Positions 1-10,000 of a stretch of DNA of 64,000 nt are shown here, in pieces. Below the pieces are notes generated by a model, which made no database searches, was not told the DNA's origin, and worked only from the letters and a program-made list of their open reading frames with translations. The position numbers and the translations under genes are program-made. Each line of letters starts with the position of its first letter. Positions within the stretch are counted from its first letter, which is position 1. This stretch comes from an uncultured Prevotellaceae bacterium. GTDB lineage: Bacteria; Bacteroidota; Bacteroidia; Bacteroidales; Bacteroidaceae. Location of the stretch: the NCBI GenBank assembly GCA_900320845.1, contig ONTS01000002.1, positions 1-64,000 on the forward strand. The letters run 5' to 3'.

Positions 1-1
1 C

Positions 2-229
2 ATGCTGATCCACGGCGAAAAAGCTCACAGCAGATATTTCTCGGAATATGCTTTCCAAAAAATGACAGTACAGACGCTCCCACAACCGCTCGACGCCAAT
101 GCGCACATCACGCACGGAAACAAACAACTCATCATCATTCCGGGAGCATCTCATGTAGACCTGTACGACGACATGGCAGGAAAAATTCCTTACGACACCA
201 TCCAGGAGTTCTTCACACAGTCCATGTAG
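2..229 (+). CDS. Alpha/beta hydrolase, C-terminal fragment (cut by window edge)
   Basis: Only the last 75 residues are present; the reading frame is open to the window edge, so the true start lies upstream. The fragment begins in a strand-like LIHGEKAHS segment and contains IPGASHVDLYD, which matches the loop that carries the catalytic histidine in dienelactone-hydrolase-like alpha/beta hydrolases. The nucleophile serine would lie outside the window, so substrate cannot be judged. A perfect 18-bp hairpin follows the stop codon and probably ends the transcript. Confidence 0.7.
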   Translation: MLIHGEKAHSRYFSEYAFQKMTVQTLPQPLDANAHITHGNKQLIIIPGASHVDLYDDMAGKIPYDTIQEFFTQSM

Positions 230-251
230 TGGCCCCTGCCCCTCACCACAT

Positions 252-295
252 GAAAGCATGAGAATGTGCCGACATCAGCACATTCTCATGCTTTC
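252..295. terminator. Perfect 18-bp inverted repeat, probable bidirectional terminator
   Basis: GAAAGCATGAGAATGTGC (252-269) is exactly complementary to 278-295 with an 8-nt loop. It sits between the plus-strand hydrolase stop (229) and the stop of the minus-strand gene at 380, that is, between convergent genes. The flanking T-tract is weak (GTTTC on the plus side), so terminator function is inferred from position and stem strength. Confidence 0.75.
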
Positions 296-379
296 GTTTC
301 ACTTATACAAAAATTAACGCCTGACCCCATCGCAGCAACAAAGCGAAAAGCGGCAAAACAACAAAACAACGACAGTCAT

Positions 380-661
380 CTATTCAGCCTTATTTCCGCT
401 TTCCTTCTTCTTCGTCTTCATCCACTGACGCAACCGACGATAACCATCAGCGCCCAATATAGTCAGACCGCCATATTGACAGCACTTTGCCAAGCCGAAC
501 AAGATGGTCCACAGCACCCCTTTCGCAACAGCACTGAGCGGCAAAAGAAACTGCACAAACGAAAGGATATAGAGGGGTATCGCACAGAGCAGCACAATGA
601 CACCTGTGCGGAACGAACATCGGCGAAGACTAGCCAAAAACTTTTGCCACTTCTCTTGCAT
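380..661 (-). CDS. Small two-TM membrane protein of unknown function
   Basis: A 93-aa protein with a basic N-terminus (MQEKWQKFLASLRR), two hydrophobic segments at about residues 19-43 and 45-70 that probably form a membrane hairpin, and a very basic C-terminus (RRLRQWMKTKKK). Positive charge at both ends suggests both termini are cytoplasmic. It lies 35 nt downstream of the methionine sulfoxide reductase fusion on the same strand and is probably co-transcribed. No catalytic motif is visible; no function is proposed. Confidence 0.65.
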   Translation of the reverse strand: MQEKWQKFLASLRRCSFRTGVIVLLCAIPLYILSFVQFLLPLSAVAKGVLWTILFGLAKCCQYGGLTILGADGYRRLRQWMKTKKKESGNKAE

Positions 662-696
662 ACAGACTTATCCCATTCTACACTAACGCTGACACT

Positions 697-1659
697 TCAC
701 TTACCGAACAAACGTTTGGGAAGATGACAATAGCCTGTCGGGTTCTTCACAAGATAGTCCTGATGGTATTCCTCAGCTGAGTAGAAATTGTCCAACAGCT
801 GCACCTCAACGGCCAATAGTTCGTCATAGCCCCCCTGAACATCAGCCATCACTTCATCTATCACGCTCACATCGGCAGCATCGACATAGTAAATGCCCGT
901 GCGATACTGCGTCCCGACATCTGGTCCCTGCTGGTTCACACTCACGGGGTCGATGGCTTTGAAATAGAAGTCAAGCAATGTGCGCAGACTGAGGACACGT
1001 GCATCGTAAACCACGCGAACAGTCTCGGCGGCAAGGGTCTCGCCGCTGCACACATCCTCATATGTAGGCGACGCCAACTGCGAATTGGCATAACCCACTT
1101 CCGTATCCACCACACCTTCTAATTGCTTGATATAATGCTCTACGCCCCAGAAACAACCTCCGGCAAGATATATCTCCTTAACCAACGGCGCCTCATTGCC
1201 ATACAGCTCCTGAGACATATACGCCATGGCAGACTCTAAATGCGTACGGTCTACGTCATCGAAAGCGCTCAGACGATCGCTGTCTATGTCCAAAACGGCA
1301 CACACATTACCCGAAGCATCGCGCAAGGGGATGACTATCTCTGACTTTGAAGCACTGCTGCACGCAATGTGTCCGGGAAAGGACTCCACATCGTCTACCA
1401 CTATAGACTTGCCCTGGGACCAGGCAGTACCACACACGCCTTTGCCTAAACCGATGCGGTAACAGGCAGGAGGACCCTGAAAAGGACCTAACACCAAATG
1501 CTCGTCACGAACAAGGTAGAAACCAGTCCACCACCAACCGAACGCCTCATGCAACACGGCTGCCACATTCGCCAACACGGACACTTCCTCGCACTCGCCT
1601 TCAACAAGGGCCTGCAACCGAGGCAACAACTCGCTGTATTTCTTCTCTTTGTCTGTCAT
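697..1659 (-). CDS. msrA: Free methionine-R-sulfoxide reductase (GAF) fused to peptide methionine-S-sulfoxide reductase MsrA
   Basis: A 320-aa fusion. Residues about 1-155 form a GAF domain with cysteines at 66, 76 and 100 (PPACYRIG, GKGVCGTAW, GHIACSS); their spacing (10 and 24) is that of the catalytic cysteines of E. coli free methionine-R-sulfoxide reductase. Residues about 163-320 are MsrA with the GGCFWG active site (Cys169) and the EEYHQDYL segment. The fusion should reduce free Met-R-O and Met-S-O (free or in protein) in the cytoplasm, using thioredoxin-type reductant. The start MTDKEKK at 1659 was chosen because a good promoter covers 1684-1716, so the longer upstream reading (MMCMFV...) cannot be translated. 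No MsrB domain is present. Confidence 0.9.
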   Translation of the reverse strand: MTDKEKKYSELLPRLQALVEGECEEVSVLANVAAVLHEAFGWWWTGFYLVRDEHLVLGPFQGPPACYRIGLGKGVCGTAWSQGKSIVVDDVESFPGHIACSSASKSEIVIPLRDASGNVCAVLDIDSDRLSAFDDVDRTHLESAMAYMSQELYGNEAPLVKEIYLAGGCFWGVEHYIKQLEGVVDTEVGYANSQLASPTYEDVCSGETLAAETVRVVYDARVLSLRTLLDFYFKAIDPVSVNQQGPDVGTQYRTGIYYVDAADVSVIDEVMADVQGGYDELLAVEVQLLDNFYSAEEYHQDYLVKNPTGYCHLPKRLFGK

Positions 1660-1683
1660 AAACGGGTAAAATGTCTTATCCTT

Positions 1684-1716
1684 GCAAAGATAACGACAAC
1701 ACGATAGTTTCACAAA
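1684..1716 (-). promoter_or_regulatory. Bacteroidetes-type promoter of the fRMsr-MsrA gene
   Basis: On the minus strand TTTG (1716-1713) is followed by exactly 20 nt and TATCTTTG (1692-1685), a full match to the TTTG/TAnnTTTG consensus. Transcription should start near 1678, about 19 nt before the chosen ATG. This fixes the start codon of the downstream gene. Confidence 0.85.
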
Positions 1717-1785
1717 CATACACATCAAAAAGTATCCGAAAATGCTTTTTTTCTCCTATCCATTTTCTTTTTATGTTTAATGTCT

Positions 1786-1794
1786 TACCTTTGC
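1786..1794 (+). promoter_or_regulatory. -7 element upstream of the cobalamin riboswitch
   Basis: TACCTTTGC at 1786-1794 matches the TAnnTTTG -7 element. A T-rich stretch lies about 20 nt upstream (1763-1772) in place of a clear TTTG. The transcript would begin near 1800, just at the 5' edge of the riboswitch. Confidence 0.7.
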
Positions 1795-1800
1795 CCTCGC

Positions 1801-1966
1801 TAAGCAACAGGTGCGCCTTGAGCGCTTAAAAAGGGAATCGGGTGAAAATCCCGGACAGTCCCGCTGCTGTAAGTCGTGAGTATCACGTGGAAGTATTAGC
1901 CACTGGCAACAATGCCGGGAAGGAACTCCCACAATAGACGACAAAGTCAGAAGACCTGCCGTTGCC
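1801..1966 (+). promoter_or_regulatory. Cobalamin (B12) riboswitch
   Basis: The conserved core elements appear in order: GGTGC (1811-1815), AAAAAGGGAATC, GGTGAAAATCCC, ACAGTCCCGCTGCTGTAA, GCCACTGG, GCCGGGAAGG and finally GTCAGAAGACCTGCC (B12 box region). This is the full set expected for an adenosylcobalamin-class riboswitch, which turns genes off when cobalamin is bound. It lies 182 nt upstream of the first of three large secreted-protein genes. A possible expression platform is the 7-bp pairing of TTGAGAC (1995-2001) with GTCTCAA (2081-2087); its role is inference. Confidence 0.95.
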
Positions 1967-2148
1967 ATAAGTTCAATATACCTCGTGGGTTAGGTTGAGA
2001 CATTTCATGAACATACACCGCACGAACATGTCGCCATGCTCAATGGCAAGCAACAAACGATGGCATGCACACCATGGATGGTCTCAATAAAGACATACAC
2101 GATGGGCATGTTCAGATTCATGTATTCATACTCGAAACACAACGCAAT

Positions 2149-3231
2149 ATGAAATCTACTTTACTCCTCGTCTGCTCCTTGTGCCTCACCGCGCTCAGCT
2201 GCTTGGCACAACGCATGGACGACAAAACTACACACAGCCAATACATACAGGCTGTAGACGAATACTGCCCGGCACCGGGGCAATTCATCAACACGATGCC
2301 TAAATATGAGGCTGGCGACAACGCACAGACCATGGCGGCAAAGTGTACAGAACTACTCAAAGACAACAACAAAGGTATGGTTTGCCTCGGAGCATGGGGA
2401 GGATACATCACCTTCCACTTTGACCACAGCATCGCCAACATCGCCGGACAACGCGACTTATACCTCATGGGTAACGCCACACAGGCAGACCTCTCTACCA
2501 CACCAGGCGGAAGCAGCGAACCAGGCATCGTTATGGTGTCGCAGGACATCAACGGCAACGGCATACCCGACGACCCGTGGTATGAGATTAGCGGCTCAGG
2601 AGACAGAGACAGCACTGACAAAATGATCTACGGATATGAGGTCACTTACACCAACAAGTCAATGCAGGACACGCCCTGGACAGACAATATGGGCAACAGC
2701 GGCATCGTACCACGCAACGCATTCCACTCACAGGAGTACTTCCCACAGTGGATACAAAGCCCCATGAAGCTACATGGCACACGCCTGCCTAACAATGGAG
2801 TCAACGAAGGTAAAGACGAACCCTACTGGGTGTTGCGTTTCTACGACTACGGATACGTCGACAACAAGCCCAACAAAGACACGCTCTCATGCAGCATCGA
2901 CTTCGGCTGGGCTGTACACCCCGTCACAAGACAGCCTGCAGAAATTGAGTTTGTTGACTTCATACGCGTCTACACCGGCATGCAACAGGTGTGCGGATGG
3001 CTTGGCGAAACGTCAACAGAGTTCATCGGAGCTGAAGACCTGCATCTTACGGCTTCCATCGATGCCATCAAGAAGGCAATCACCACAGGCATCATCACCA
3101 TCAATATGAACGACAGATTGAGCGGAAACGAGTACTACACACTCGACGGCAGACGCATACTGACACCACAACGTGGCATCAACATCATCCGACGTGCAGA
3201 CGGAACAACAAGAAAGGTCATCATCAACTGA
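2149..3231 (+). CDS. Secreted surface protein of a cobalamin-regulated locus, with sorting-like C-terminal tail
   Basis: A 360-aa protein. The start at 2149 (MKSTLLLVCSLCL...) gives a clean signal peptide cleaved near CLA|Q; the longer open frame from 2065 has no signal-like sequence. The mature part has a conserved block DINGNGIPDDPWYEISGS and a jelly-roll-like pattern with WVLRFYDYGYVD and IDFGWAV, as in Bacteroidetes 'cell surface proteins' found beside B12 uptake genes. It ends with the tail EYYTLDGRR...GINI, ...TTRKVIIN, shared with the next two genes. Lying directly behind the cobalamin riboswitch, it is probably made when B12 is scarce and acts at the cell surface in corrinoid capture. 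Its binding partner is not evident. Confidence 0.75.
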   Translation: MKSTLLLVCSLCLTALSCLAQRMDDKTTHSQYIQAVDEYCPAPGQFINTMPKYEAGDNAQTMAAKCTELLKDNNKGMVCLGAWGGYITFHFDHSIANIAGQRDLYLMGNATQADLSTTPGGSSEPGIVMVSQDINGNGIPDDPWYEISGSGDRDSTDKMIYGYEVTYTNKSMQDTPWTDNMGNSGIVPRNAFHSQEYFPQWIQSPMKLHGTRLPNNGVNEGKDEPYWVLRFYDYGYVDNKPNKDTLSCSIDFGWAVHPVTRQPAEIEFVDFIRVYTGMQQVCGWLGETSTEFIGAEDLHLTASIDAIKKAITTGIITINMNDRLSGNEYYTLDGRRILTPQRGINIIRRADGTTRKVIIN

Positions 3232-3272
3232 CCGCTGCACACTACAACGCTTTACATTTATTATATAACAAC

Positions 3273-6200
3273 ATGATAAAAACATTTGGAATTGGAGCTA
3301 AAGTTTCAATTGCATTTATCTTTTGCCTCCTCGTCATGGCGGCAAAGGCAGATGATAGGACTATTGCACAAAAGCAATTCGGCAAGCAGACCGTGACACT
3401 TGCCCTCGGAGAAGAACTCACCTTCACCGACTTCAAAAAAGGGACTGGATGGAACGATTCCTACCTCAACAATAGTCAATCGCTCACAGTATTCTGTCCG
3501 GCAACGGCAGGAGCTGTGATACAGGTCACCTTCGAGCGTTTCGACGTACAAAGCGACGGTGAAGGATGGCCCGGCTACGCGCAAATATATAATGGTGATC
3601 CCGACGCATCCAATACCTTTGCATGGGAAACGGATGTGTATGGCGTCACCGAACACCCTGCCCTGCCCCAAGGTGACATCATCGAAACGCTCGACGGAAA
3701 ATACACAGAAAAGACGCTGACATCTACTTCTGCCGATGGTGTACTCTCCGTAGGCATGCTCTGGAAACGCGGAAAGGCTGCAAAAGGATGGGTGGCAAAG
3801 GTGCGATGCATCAACGCACAGGAGATGAAAACCATCTCGGCGGCTACCAATTACAACAATATCGATCGTCATCCCAGAACTAAGGAACAGATTATCCTCG
3901 CAGGATTCTCCATACTGACCGAAGGCGAAAGCAATGCCGACCAACTGACTGCCATCGACATCGATTTCAAGATGAACGAGGATGTGCTCGACCCCACTGC
4001 TCTGCGACTATTCACTAAGGACACACCAACGACCGACGGCGCATCACTTATCCCCGTCAGCGTAAGCCAGCAAGGCGACAAATGGCGCATCACGCTCAGC
4101 CACACTTTAGATAAAGGCTACAATCCGTTTGTCCTCGTTGCTGACCTCCGCGAAGACGGCACCATAGGAGGACAAATATGCCTTGACATCACCGACATCT
4201 ACACAACCAAAAAGCCACAAGGCATCTCACCGCTCAACCGTGCAGAGCCCGTCAGCGTTTTCTGTCCAGGCATCATACTCATGGGACAGGCTGAAACGGT
4301 AATCGTGGGCAACTATCCGCTCGACTTCTTCGATGACGGAGGACTCAACAAGAACGCCACACCATATTATAAAGGTACCATCACCTTCGTTCCCCAAGAT
4401 GAAAGCAAGAAGGTGCAGATAGATTTCAGCAAGGTGCGCTTGTTTGTTGCCTCACTGTATGGCAGCTACGGACAGTACCTCAAGGTATACAACGGAACCG
4501 ACACGCTGCCACATAACCTGTTGGCAGAAGTAAAGAGTTACCAGACACCCTTGATTAAATCGAGTTCCCCCGACGGAGCACTCACGGTATCTTTCTTCGG
4601 CACCGTCAGCGCCACCGACGAAGGATGGGAGGCTAAGGTAAGCCAACTCACACCCGAGCCGATGCAACTCAAAGAAATAAAGGTGGCACAGGTGGTCAAC
4701 GAGACTGTCAACCCCGGCGACAACAGCCAACCTATCCTGCGCATCAACATCGAGACCAAGGACAATGGCAACGCTATCATAGCTGAGCGTTTCCACTTCA
4801 CCACCGAAGGCACCACAGCACCTATCACACGTGCCACTCTTTTTACCACACTGCGTAATGACCAATGGAAAGACTCTACTCTACTGGGAAGTGTTGACAT
4901 CGACGGAACATCTTTTGACATCACTGTCAACACTCCGCAACGTCTGTTCGAAGGCGACAACTTCTTCTGGCTCGCCTACGACATCGCACCCTCAGCACGC
5001 AACAGCCAACGCATAGACGCCACACTCACCAAAGTGCAGCTTTCTGCCAACGAATATGTGCCAAAAGACGGAGCACCTTTCGGCGACAGAATGGTGATGA
5101 AGACCATCATGTCACACCGCGACCAGGGCACAGTAATAAGCGTAGTCGACGAAGAGCTGATATTCAAGAACAAACCTTTCCTCAGCAGCACTGGCTACTA
5201 TGAGTGGGGAAAGGACACCCGCACAAACATATTCATTCCCCAACGTGCCGACCGTGTATGCCAGATAGAGTTCTCTCAGTTCAGCATGTATTGGTCAGCC
5301 GATGCCGACAAGGCCAAGGCACAGTTCCGCATCTACGAAGGACAAGGCACCGACGGACGACTGCTGTGGGAATATATGCCCGACTCACAACATGAGAACG
5401 GACCTCAAGAACCTATCACTTCCAGAGCCACCGATGGAGCGCTCACCATTGTCTTCAATGCCGACGCTGACCGATTTGCCTACACAGCCAAAGGCTTCGA
5501 ATCCATCGTACGCGAATGGGATGATGCAGCACCAATGGTAACGGGCTATGACCGCTACGCGAGTCAAGGCAGCACAACAACGCTCAACGCAGACATCGCA
5601 GGCGGCACACCACCCTACACCGTGACATGGCAAAACAGCCTGAGAGAGGAGATCGGCAGACAAACTATCAACCGGCAGCCTGTCGCCGTCAGCCACAGCA
5701 TCACACCAATAGCCTGCGGCGACTATTATGTGCTCGTTACCGATGCGAAGGGTAAAACGGCACACGACACCTGCCGCATCATCGCCAAAGGCAGTGCCGT
5801 GACAGCCGACTTCGACAACCTGTGGCTCGCTCCTGAGTCATACTGGCAGGGCAGCAGCAAGAAAGGCTCATTCATCAGCGGAACCTACCTCTTCGAGAAT
5901 GGCTATGTGCCCGAATGGAACTACTGGCACGGCTTCGGCTACGCCAATCGAACAGCCACAGACTTTACCCAACGCAACGACCAATGGAACTCGGCTGCAG
6001 GGGGAGGACACAACGGCTCACCAAACTATGCTGTCTGCTATCCGCAAGACGCCTCCATATATGTACTACATACTAATCAAGATGTTATACGCGGATTCTA
6101 TGTAACAAACAACGCTTGGGTGGTAGACGCCATCCTCAACGGTGACGGCTTCACCGAAGGTGGATTCCGCAAAGGCGATCATCTACGCCTCACGGCAATA

Positions 6201-6830
6201 GGAACATCACTCGACGGAACAGAAAAACGCCTGGACTTCTACCTCGCTGACTATCACGGAGACAATGCCGAGGACTATTACTATCTCGACACATGGCAAT
6301 GGTTCGACCTTCAGCCACTGGGCCCCATCTTTGAACTGCGCTTTGAGATGGGAAGCACACGAGGAAACCTCTACGGTATCACCACACCGATGTTCTTCTG
6401 CATGGACGACTTCAATGGCGAAAGAATGTTTACCGATGTACATATCGACAACTTCAGCGGATGCCTTGACCTGTCTCCCTACTTCACTTTCGAGCATTCC
6501 ACCGCCACTATTGCCTACTCCTTTGCCGATGCCAATCCCGAAGGCATGACACTGAGCACAGACGGAATGCTCGACGCTGACGGGAAGACCGACTTCAGCG
6601 TCATGATAAAAGCCGTTCAGCGCGGTAAGCAACAATATATTCGTTTCATCGTCGGCACACCCACCAACATCAACACAATCAACGGAAACGATAACAGCAA
6701 CGCTAACCTTAACGGAAACCGAAACGAGTACTACACCCTCGACGGCAAGCGCCTCAGCGCACCGCAACAGGGCATCAACATCGTGCGCAGCGACGACGGA
6801 ACTGTGCGCAAAGTGATTAGAAACAAATGA
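3273..6830 (+). CDS. Large secreted modular protein: CUB-like / sialidase-N-like repeats, SprB-like and DUF4465 domains
   Basis: An 1185-aa protein with signal peptide (cleavage near AAKA|DD). Order of modules: CUB-like 1 (about 30-175), sialidase-N-terminal-like 1 (180-330), CUB-like 2 (333-460), sialidase-N-like 2 (463-605), CUB-like 3 (606-750), a SprB/PKD-like module (752-838, GGTPPYTVTW), and DUF4465 (846-1050: LWLAPESYWQG, GFGYANRT, YYLDTWQWFDL, CMDDFNG). It ends in a sorting-like tail (EYYTLDGKR...KVIRNK). It starts 41 nt after the previous stop, so it is probably in the riboswitch-controlled transcript. The non-catalytic binding modules suggest a surface adhesin or ligand-capture protein; a role in corrinoid binding is inferred from context only. 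Confidence 0.75.
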   Translation: MIKTFGIGAKVSIAFIFCLLVMAAKADDRTIAQKQFGKQTVTLALGEELTFTDFKKGTGWNDSYLNNSQSLTVFCPATAGAVIQVTFERFDVQSDGEGWPGYAQIYNGDPDASNTFAWETDVYGVTEHPALPQGDIIETLDGKYTEKTLTSTSADGVLSVGMLWKRGKAAKGWVAKVRCINAQEMKTISAATNYNNIDRHPRTKEQIILAGFSILTEGESNADQLTAIDIDFKMNEDVLDPTALRLFTKDTPTTDGASLIPVSVSQQGDKWRITLSHTLDKGYNPFVLVADLREDGTIGGQICLDITDIYTTKKPQGISPLNRAEPVSVFCPGIILMGQAETVIVGNYPLDFFDDGGLNKNATPYYKGTITFVPQDESKKVQIDFSKVRLFVASLYGSYGQYLKVYNGTDTLPHNLLAEVKSYQTPLIKSSSPDGALTVSFFGTVSATDEGWEAKVSQLTPEPMQLKEIKVAQVVNETVNPGDNSQPILRINIETKDNGNAIIAERFHFTTEGTTAPITRATLFTTLRNDQWKDSTLLGSVDIDGTSFDITVNTPQRLFEGDNFFWLAYDIAPSARNSQRIDATLTKVQLSANEYVPKDGAPFGDRMVMKTIMSHRDQGTVISVVDEELIFKNKPFLSSTGYYEWGKDTRTNIFIPQRADRVCQIEFSQFSMYWSADADKAKAQFRIYEGQGTDGRLLWEYMPDSQHENGPQEPITSRATDGALTIVFNADADRFAYTAKGFESIVREWDDAAPMVTGYDRYASQGSTTTLNADIAGGTPPYTVTWQNSLREEIGRQTINRQPVAVSHSITPIACGDYYVLVTDAKGKTAHDTCRIIAKGSAVTADFDNLWLAPESYWQGSSKKGSFISGTYLFENGYVPEWNYWHGFGYANRTATDFTQRNDQWNSAAGGGHNGSPNYAVCYPQDASIYVLHTNQDVIRGFYVTNNAWVVDAILNGDGFTEGGFRKGDHLRLTAIGTSLDGTEKRLDFYLADYHGDNAEDYYYLDTWQWFDLQPLGPIFELRFEMGSTRGNLYGITTPMFFCMDDFNGERMFTDVHIDNFSGCLDLSPYFTFEHSTATIAYSFADANPEGMTLSTDGMLDADGKTDFSVMIKAVQRGKQQYIRFIVGTPTNINTINGNDNSNANLNGNRNEYYTLDGKRLSAPQQGINIVRSDDGTVRKVIRNK

Positions 6831-6838
6831 ACATCATA

Positions 6839-6861
6839 GCCCAGTAACATGACAACTGGGC
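6839..6861 (+). other. Short intergenic hairpin between the two large surface genes
   Basis: GCCCAGT (6839-6845) pairs exactly with ACTGGGC (6855-6861) around a 9-nt loop. There is no T-tract after it, so it is more likely an mRNA-processing or stability element, or a weak attenuator, than a full terminator. Confidence 0.4.
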
Positions 6862-6878
6862 ACTGATGACATTGCAAT

Positions 6879-6913
6879 ATCAGTGATATTGGTCACCAAA
6901 ATCAGTGATATTG
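6879..6913 (+). repeat. Two direct copies of ATCAGTGATATTG
   Basis: The 13-mer ATCAGTGATATTG occurs at 6879-6891 and 6901-6913, with starts 22 bp apart (about two helical turns). Each copy contains GATATT, and the first is part of AATATC-AGT-GATATT, a 6-bp palindrome. The arrangement resembles a tandem operator in the 212-bp gap upstream of the 2616-aa protein gene. No clear TAnnTTTG promoter was found beside it. Confidence 0.4.
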
Positions 6914-7042
6914 ATCTGGAGAAGTTGCCCAAGTGCCATGCCGAAAGGGCCAAACAGCACAGATAAGATTACCTGACAGCAAAACAGCAGCTGCCCAATC
7001 ATACAGCCAAATCACTATCATTCATTCATAATCATTAACTTT

Positions 7043-10000
7043 ATGAGAACTAAAAGTTTTACATTACCACTGCTTCTGCTCTTGGCAGTCGTGATGTCTG
7101 CCCTGCAAGCCCCGGCACAGACGTCAAGGACGGTCAACCAGTTGCAGTTCGGAAAGCAAACCATCACGGTGGCTTCCGACGAAGTCATTACGTTCAAAGA
7201 CCCGAAAGGCGATACGGATTATTCGGGTACTACGAGCGAAAATGCACACTCTCTCACAGTGTTCAAACCAGCCGAGGCTGGCATGTCGATTCAAATCACT
7301 TTTGAATCAATGAACATGGGAGGAAACAACAACTACTATTCGTTTGCCAACGTGTACAGTGGCGACCCCGATGCGGACAATTCGTTCACCTGGGCAACAA
7401 CGACAAGCGAAGTATCTACGTCCTATTCGGCGAGTCTTCTGCCGTCGGGTAACATTTTGAGAGCTTATCCCAACGAGAGAAACAAGACATATACGAATGA
7501 GACCTACGTCTCCGTTGCCGAAGATGGTAGCTTATCTATGGGCTTTACTTACCGCTATGCTTACAGTTGTACAGGCTGGATAGCGAAAGTAAGGGCTGTA
7601 AGACTGGAAAACATGACTGTAACTGGTGCCGGTTCCAACTACAACGGCATCGTCGCACAGCCACAGAACAAGACGAATGTAGCCTTTGCCAATGCGTTTG
7701 TAACAGCAGAAGGTGTGATGAATGCCGACCATGTGACAGGCATTTGGTTTAAGATGACACAGAATGAAGACGCCATTGACCCACTGACACTGAAACTTTT
7801 CAAAGGTGATACACAACTCAACAGCACCGTGACTGCCGATGGCGACGGATATAAGTTTACCTTTGACGAGGCTGCAACAGATGGGACATTGACACTGACG
7901 GTAAAAGGTGATTTCCTCATTACGGCTGATGTGGGTGCAAAAGCTCAAGTAGACATCACAAAGATAGCCTCAACAGGACAGCCCGAAGGCATCACTCCGT
8001 TTACGGCAGGCACCAGCATGGCTGTGGAAAACCCTGGATTGGTGTTCATGAGTAGCACACCGCAGACAATATATGTGGGTAACACACCGCTCACTTTCTA
8101 TGACGAAGGCGGTCCGGAAGGTAAATATGTGAACGACCAGAACGACCGTACCATCACGTTTATTCCCAAAAATGAAGGTAAGGTGGTACAGATTGACTTT
8201 TCGGAGTTCAACCTTTATTACAGTTCTTACGGCACACCGGCACAGTTTAAGGTCTACAGCGGCACGACATCCGGCGGCACTCTGCTGTGGGAACCAGCTG
8301 CACAGGCAGACTATACGACAGGACCCGGCACAACACTGCGCGGCATTCCTGCCGACGGTGGGGCCATCACCATTATTTTCAATGCGAAAACCACAAGCAG
8401 TTATTCAACCAAGGACGGATGGACTGCAACCGTTTCAGAGTATCAGCCAGTACAAATGACAGCTACTGCCATCGAAGTTACACAGACAAAGACTACCGAT
8501 GCAAGCATTGGAGGTACGAATGAAGCACTGCTGACCTTCAACATCAAGACCGAAGGCTCACTCAATGCACTGACACTGTCGGCTGTAAACATCGATCTGA
8601 AGGGCACACATACGCAAATGGATAAGCTCTGGCTATATGCTACGGGTAATACAGACGCTGAACCTTCTGCCGCTGCTGTGGGAAGCGTTGACGTCAATGG
8701 TCCCACCGCAACGCTGACACTCAGCGAAGCAGTAGCTCTCAACGAAGGCGACAACTACTTCCGTCTGACAACCGACGTGAAAGGCAGCGTACTCCCAGAG
8801 ACTACTATTGACGCAGCACTCAGCAACGTAGTCCTCAGTGGTAACACAATAGCAGCCACTGCCGGTGACCCCGAAGGACAGCGCACACTGAAAGATATGA
8901 TTCTGATGTCTGCCACCGGCAACATCCTCACTGTACAGGACGGACGTCCTGTGGCATTCTACGATGAAGGTGGTGCACAAGGCGGCATCGTGTCGAAGAC
9001 AAATGGTAAGACTACATTCCTTTCAGGCGCAGATGGCAAGAAAGTAATGGTAGACTTCACCAAGAACGAAATATGGCACGGCTCACTCTACAACCAAGAA
9101 CTGCGCATCTACAATGGTCAGGAAGTTAAAGAAGAGAACCTCATCAAGACATTGCAGCAGGGTGAGACGGGTGTTGTACACTCCACTGCCGACGATGGTT
9201 CCATGACGGTAGTGCTCTATAGCAATGCCAGCAACGAAGTGGCTGCCAACGGTTGGGAGGCTACAGTAAATTTGTTCGCACCTGTGGCAATGGACTTCAA
9301 CGGACAGCCCACAGCAAGCGCAGCCTCAACGGAAACACTATGCGCCGACGACATGGAGCAGGATATGCTGACCATCAACGTCAAGGCACAAAACACGGAG
9401 CCTGCCATGCAGGTGACAAAAATGGCATTCAACGCAGGCGAAAACTTCGCACTGGTAACGAAAGCATCCTTATTTATAGGAAACAACAAGGTGGGCGAGA
9501 CGGAAATCAGCGCCGCCGACTTCATCATCACTCTCAGCGAAGCTACCACACTCACCGAAGGCGACAACATCTTCACCCTGAAGTATGACATCAGCGGCGA
9601 AGCTCTCAATGACCAGAAGGTAAGTGCACAACTGACAAGCGTCACCGCATTGGTGAACAACACCGAAAAGACAGAGATGACAACCAATGCTGCTGCAGTG
9701 CAACGTACGGTGAACAACGTCATCCAGAGCTATAAAGACCAAGGCACCGTGACGAAGATTGTCAATGGTTCTGTTGCTTTTGAGACAAAGCCTACCAGCG
9801 AATACTCTTCCAACTATGAAGCAGGCAACGACACCCGTACCAACATCTTTATTCCAAAGCATGAGGGTTCGGTATGCCAGATAGACTTCTCACAGTTCGA
9901 TGTATACTACTCCAGCTCTACCTACAGCACCCGCGCCAAGTTCATCATTTATGCAGGACAAGGTACCTCGGGCGAAAAGCTTTGGGAGCTGACAAGCAAT

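Noticed and set aside
1660..1728. 23-residue N-terminal extension of the fRMsr-MsrA gene
   Set aside because: It would lie upstream of the transcription start set by the TTTG-N20-TATCTTTG promoter at 1684-1716 and does not resemble a GAF start.
1777..1968. 63-codon minus-strand frame
   Set aside because: It is the complement of the cobalamin riboswitch; no protein-like features.
6207..6767. Long minus-strand frame of 186 codons
   Set aside because: Shadow of the DUF4465 region of the 1185-aa gene; valine-rich reading typical of antisense frames.
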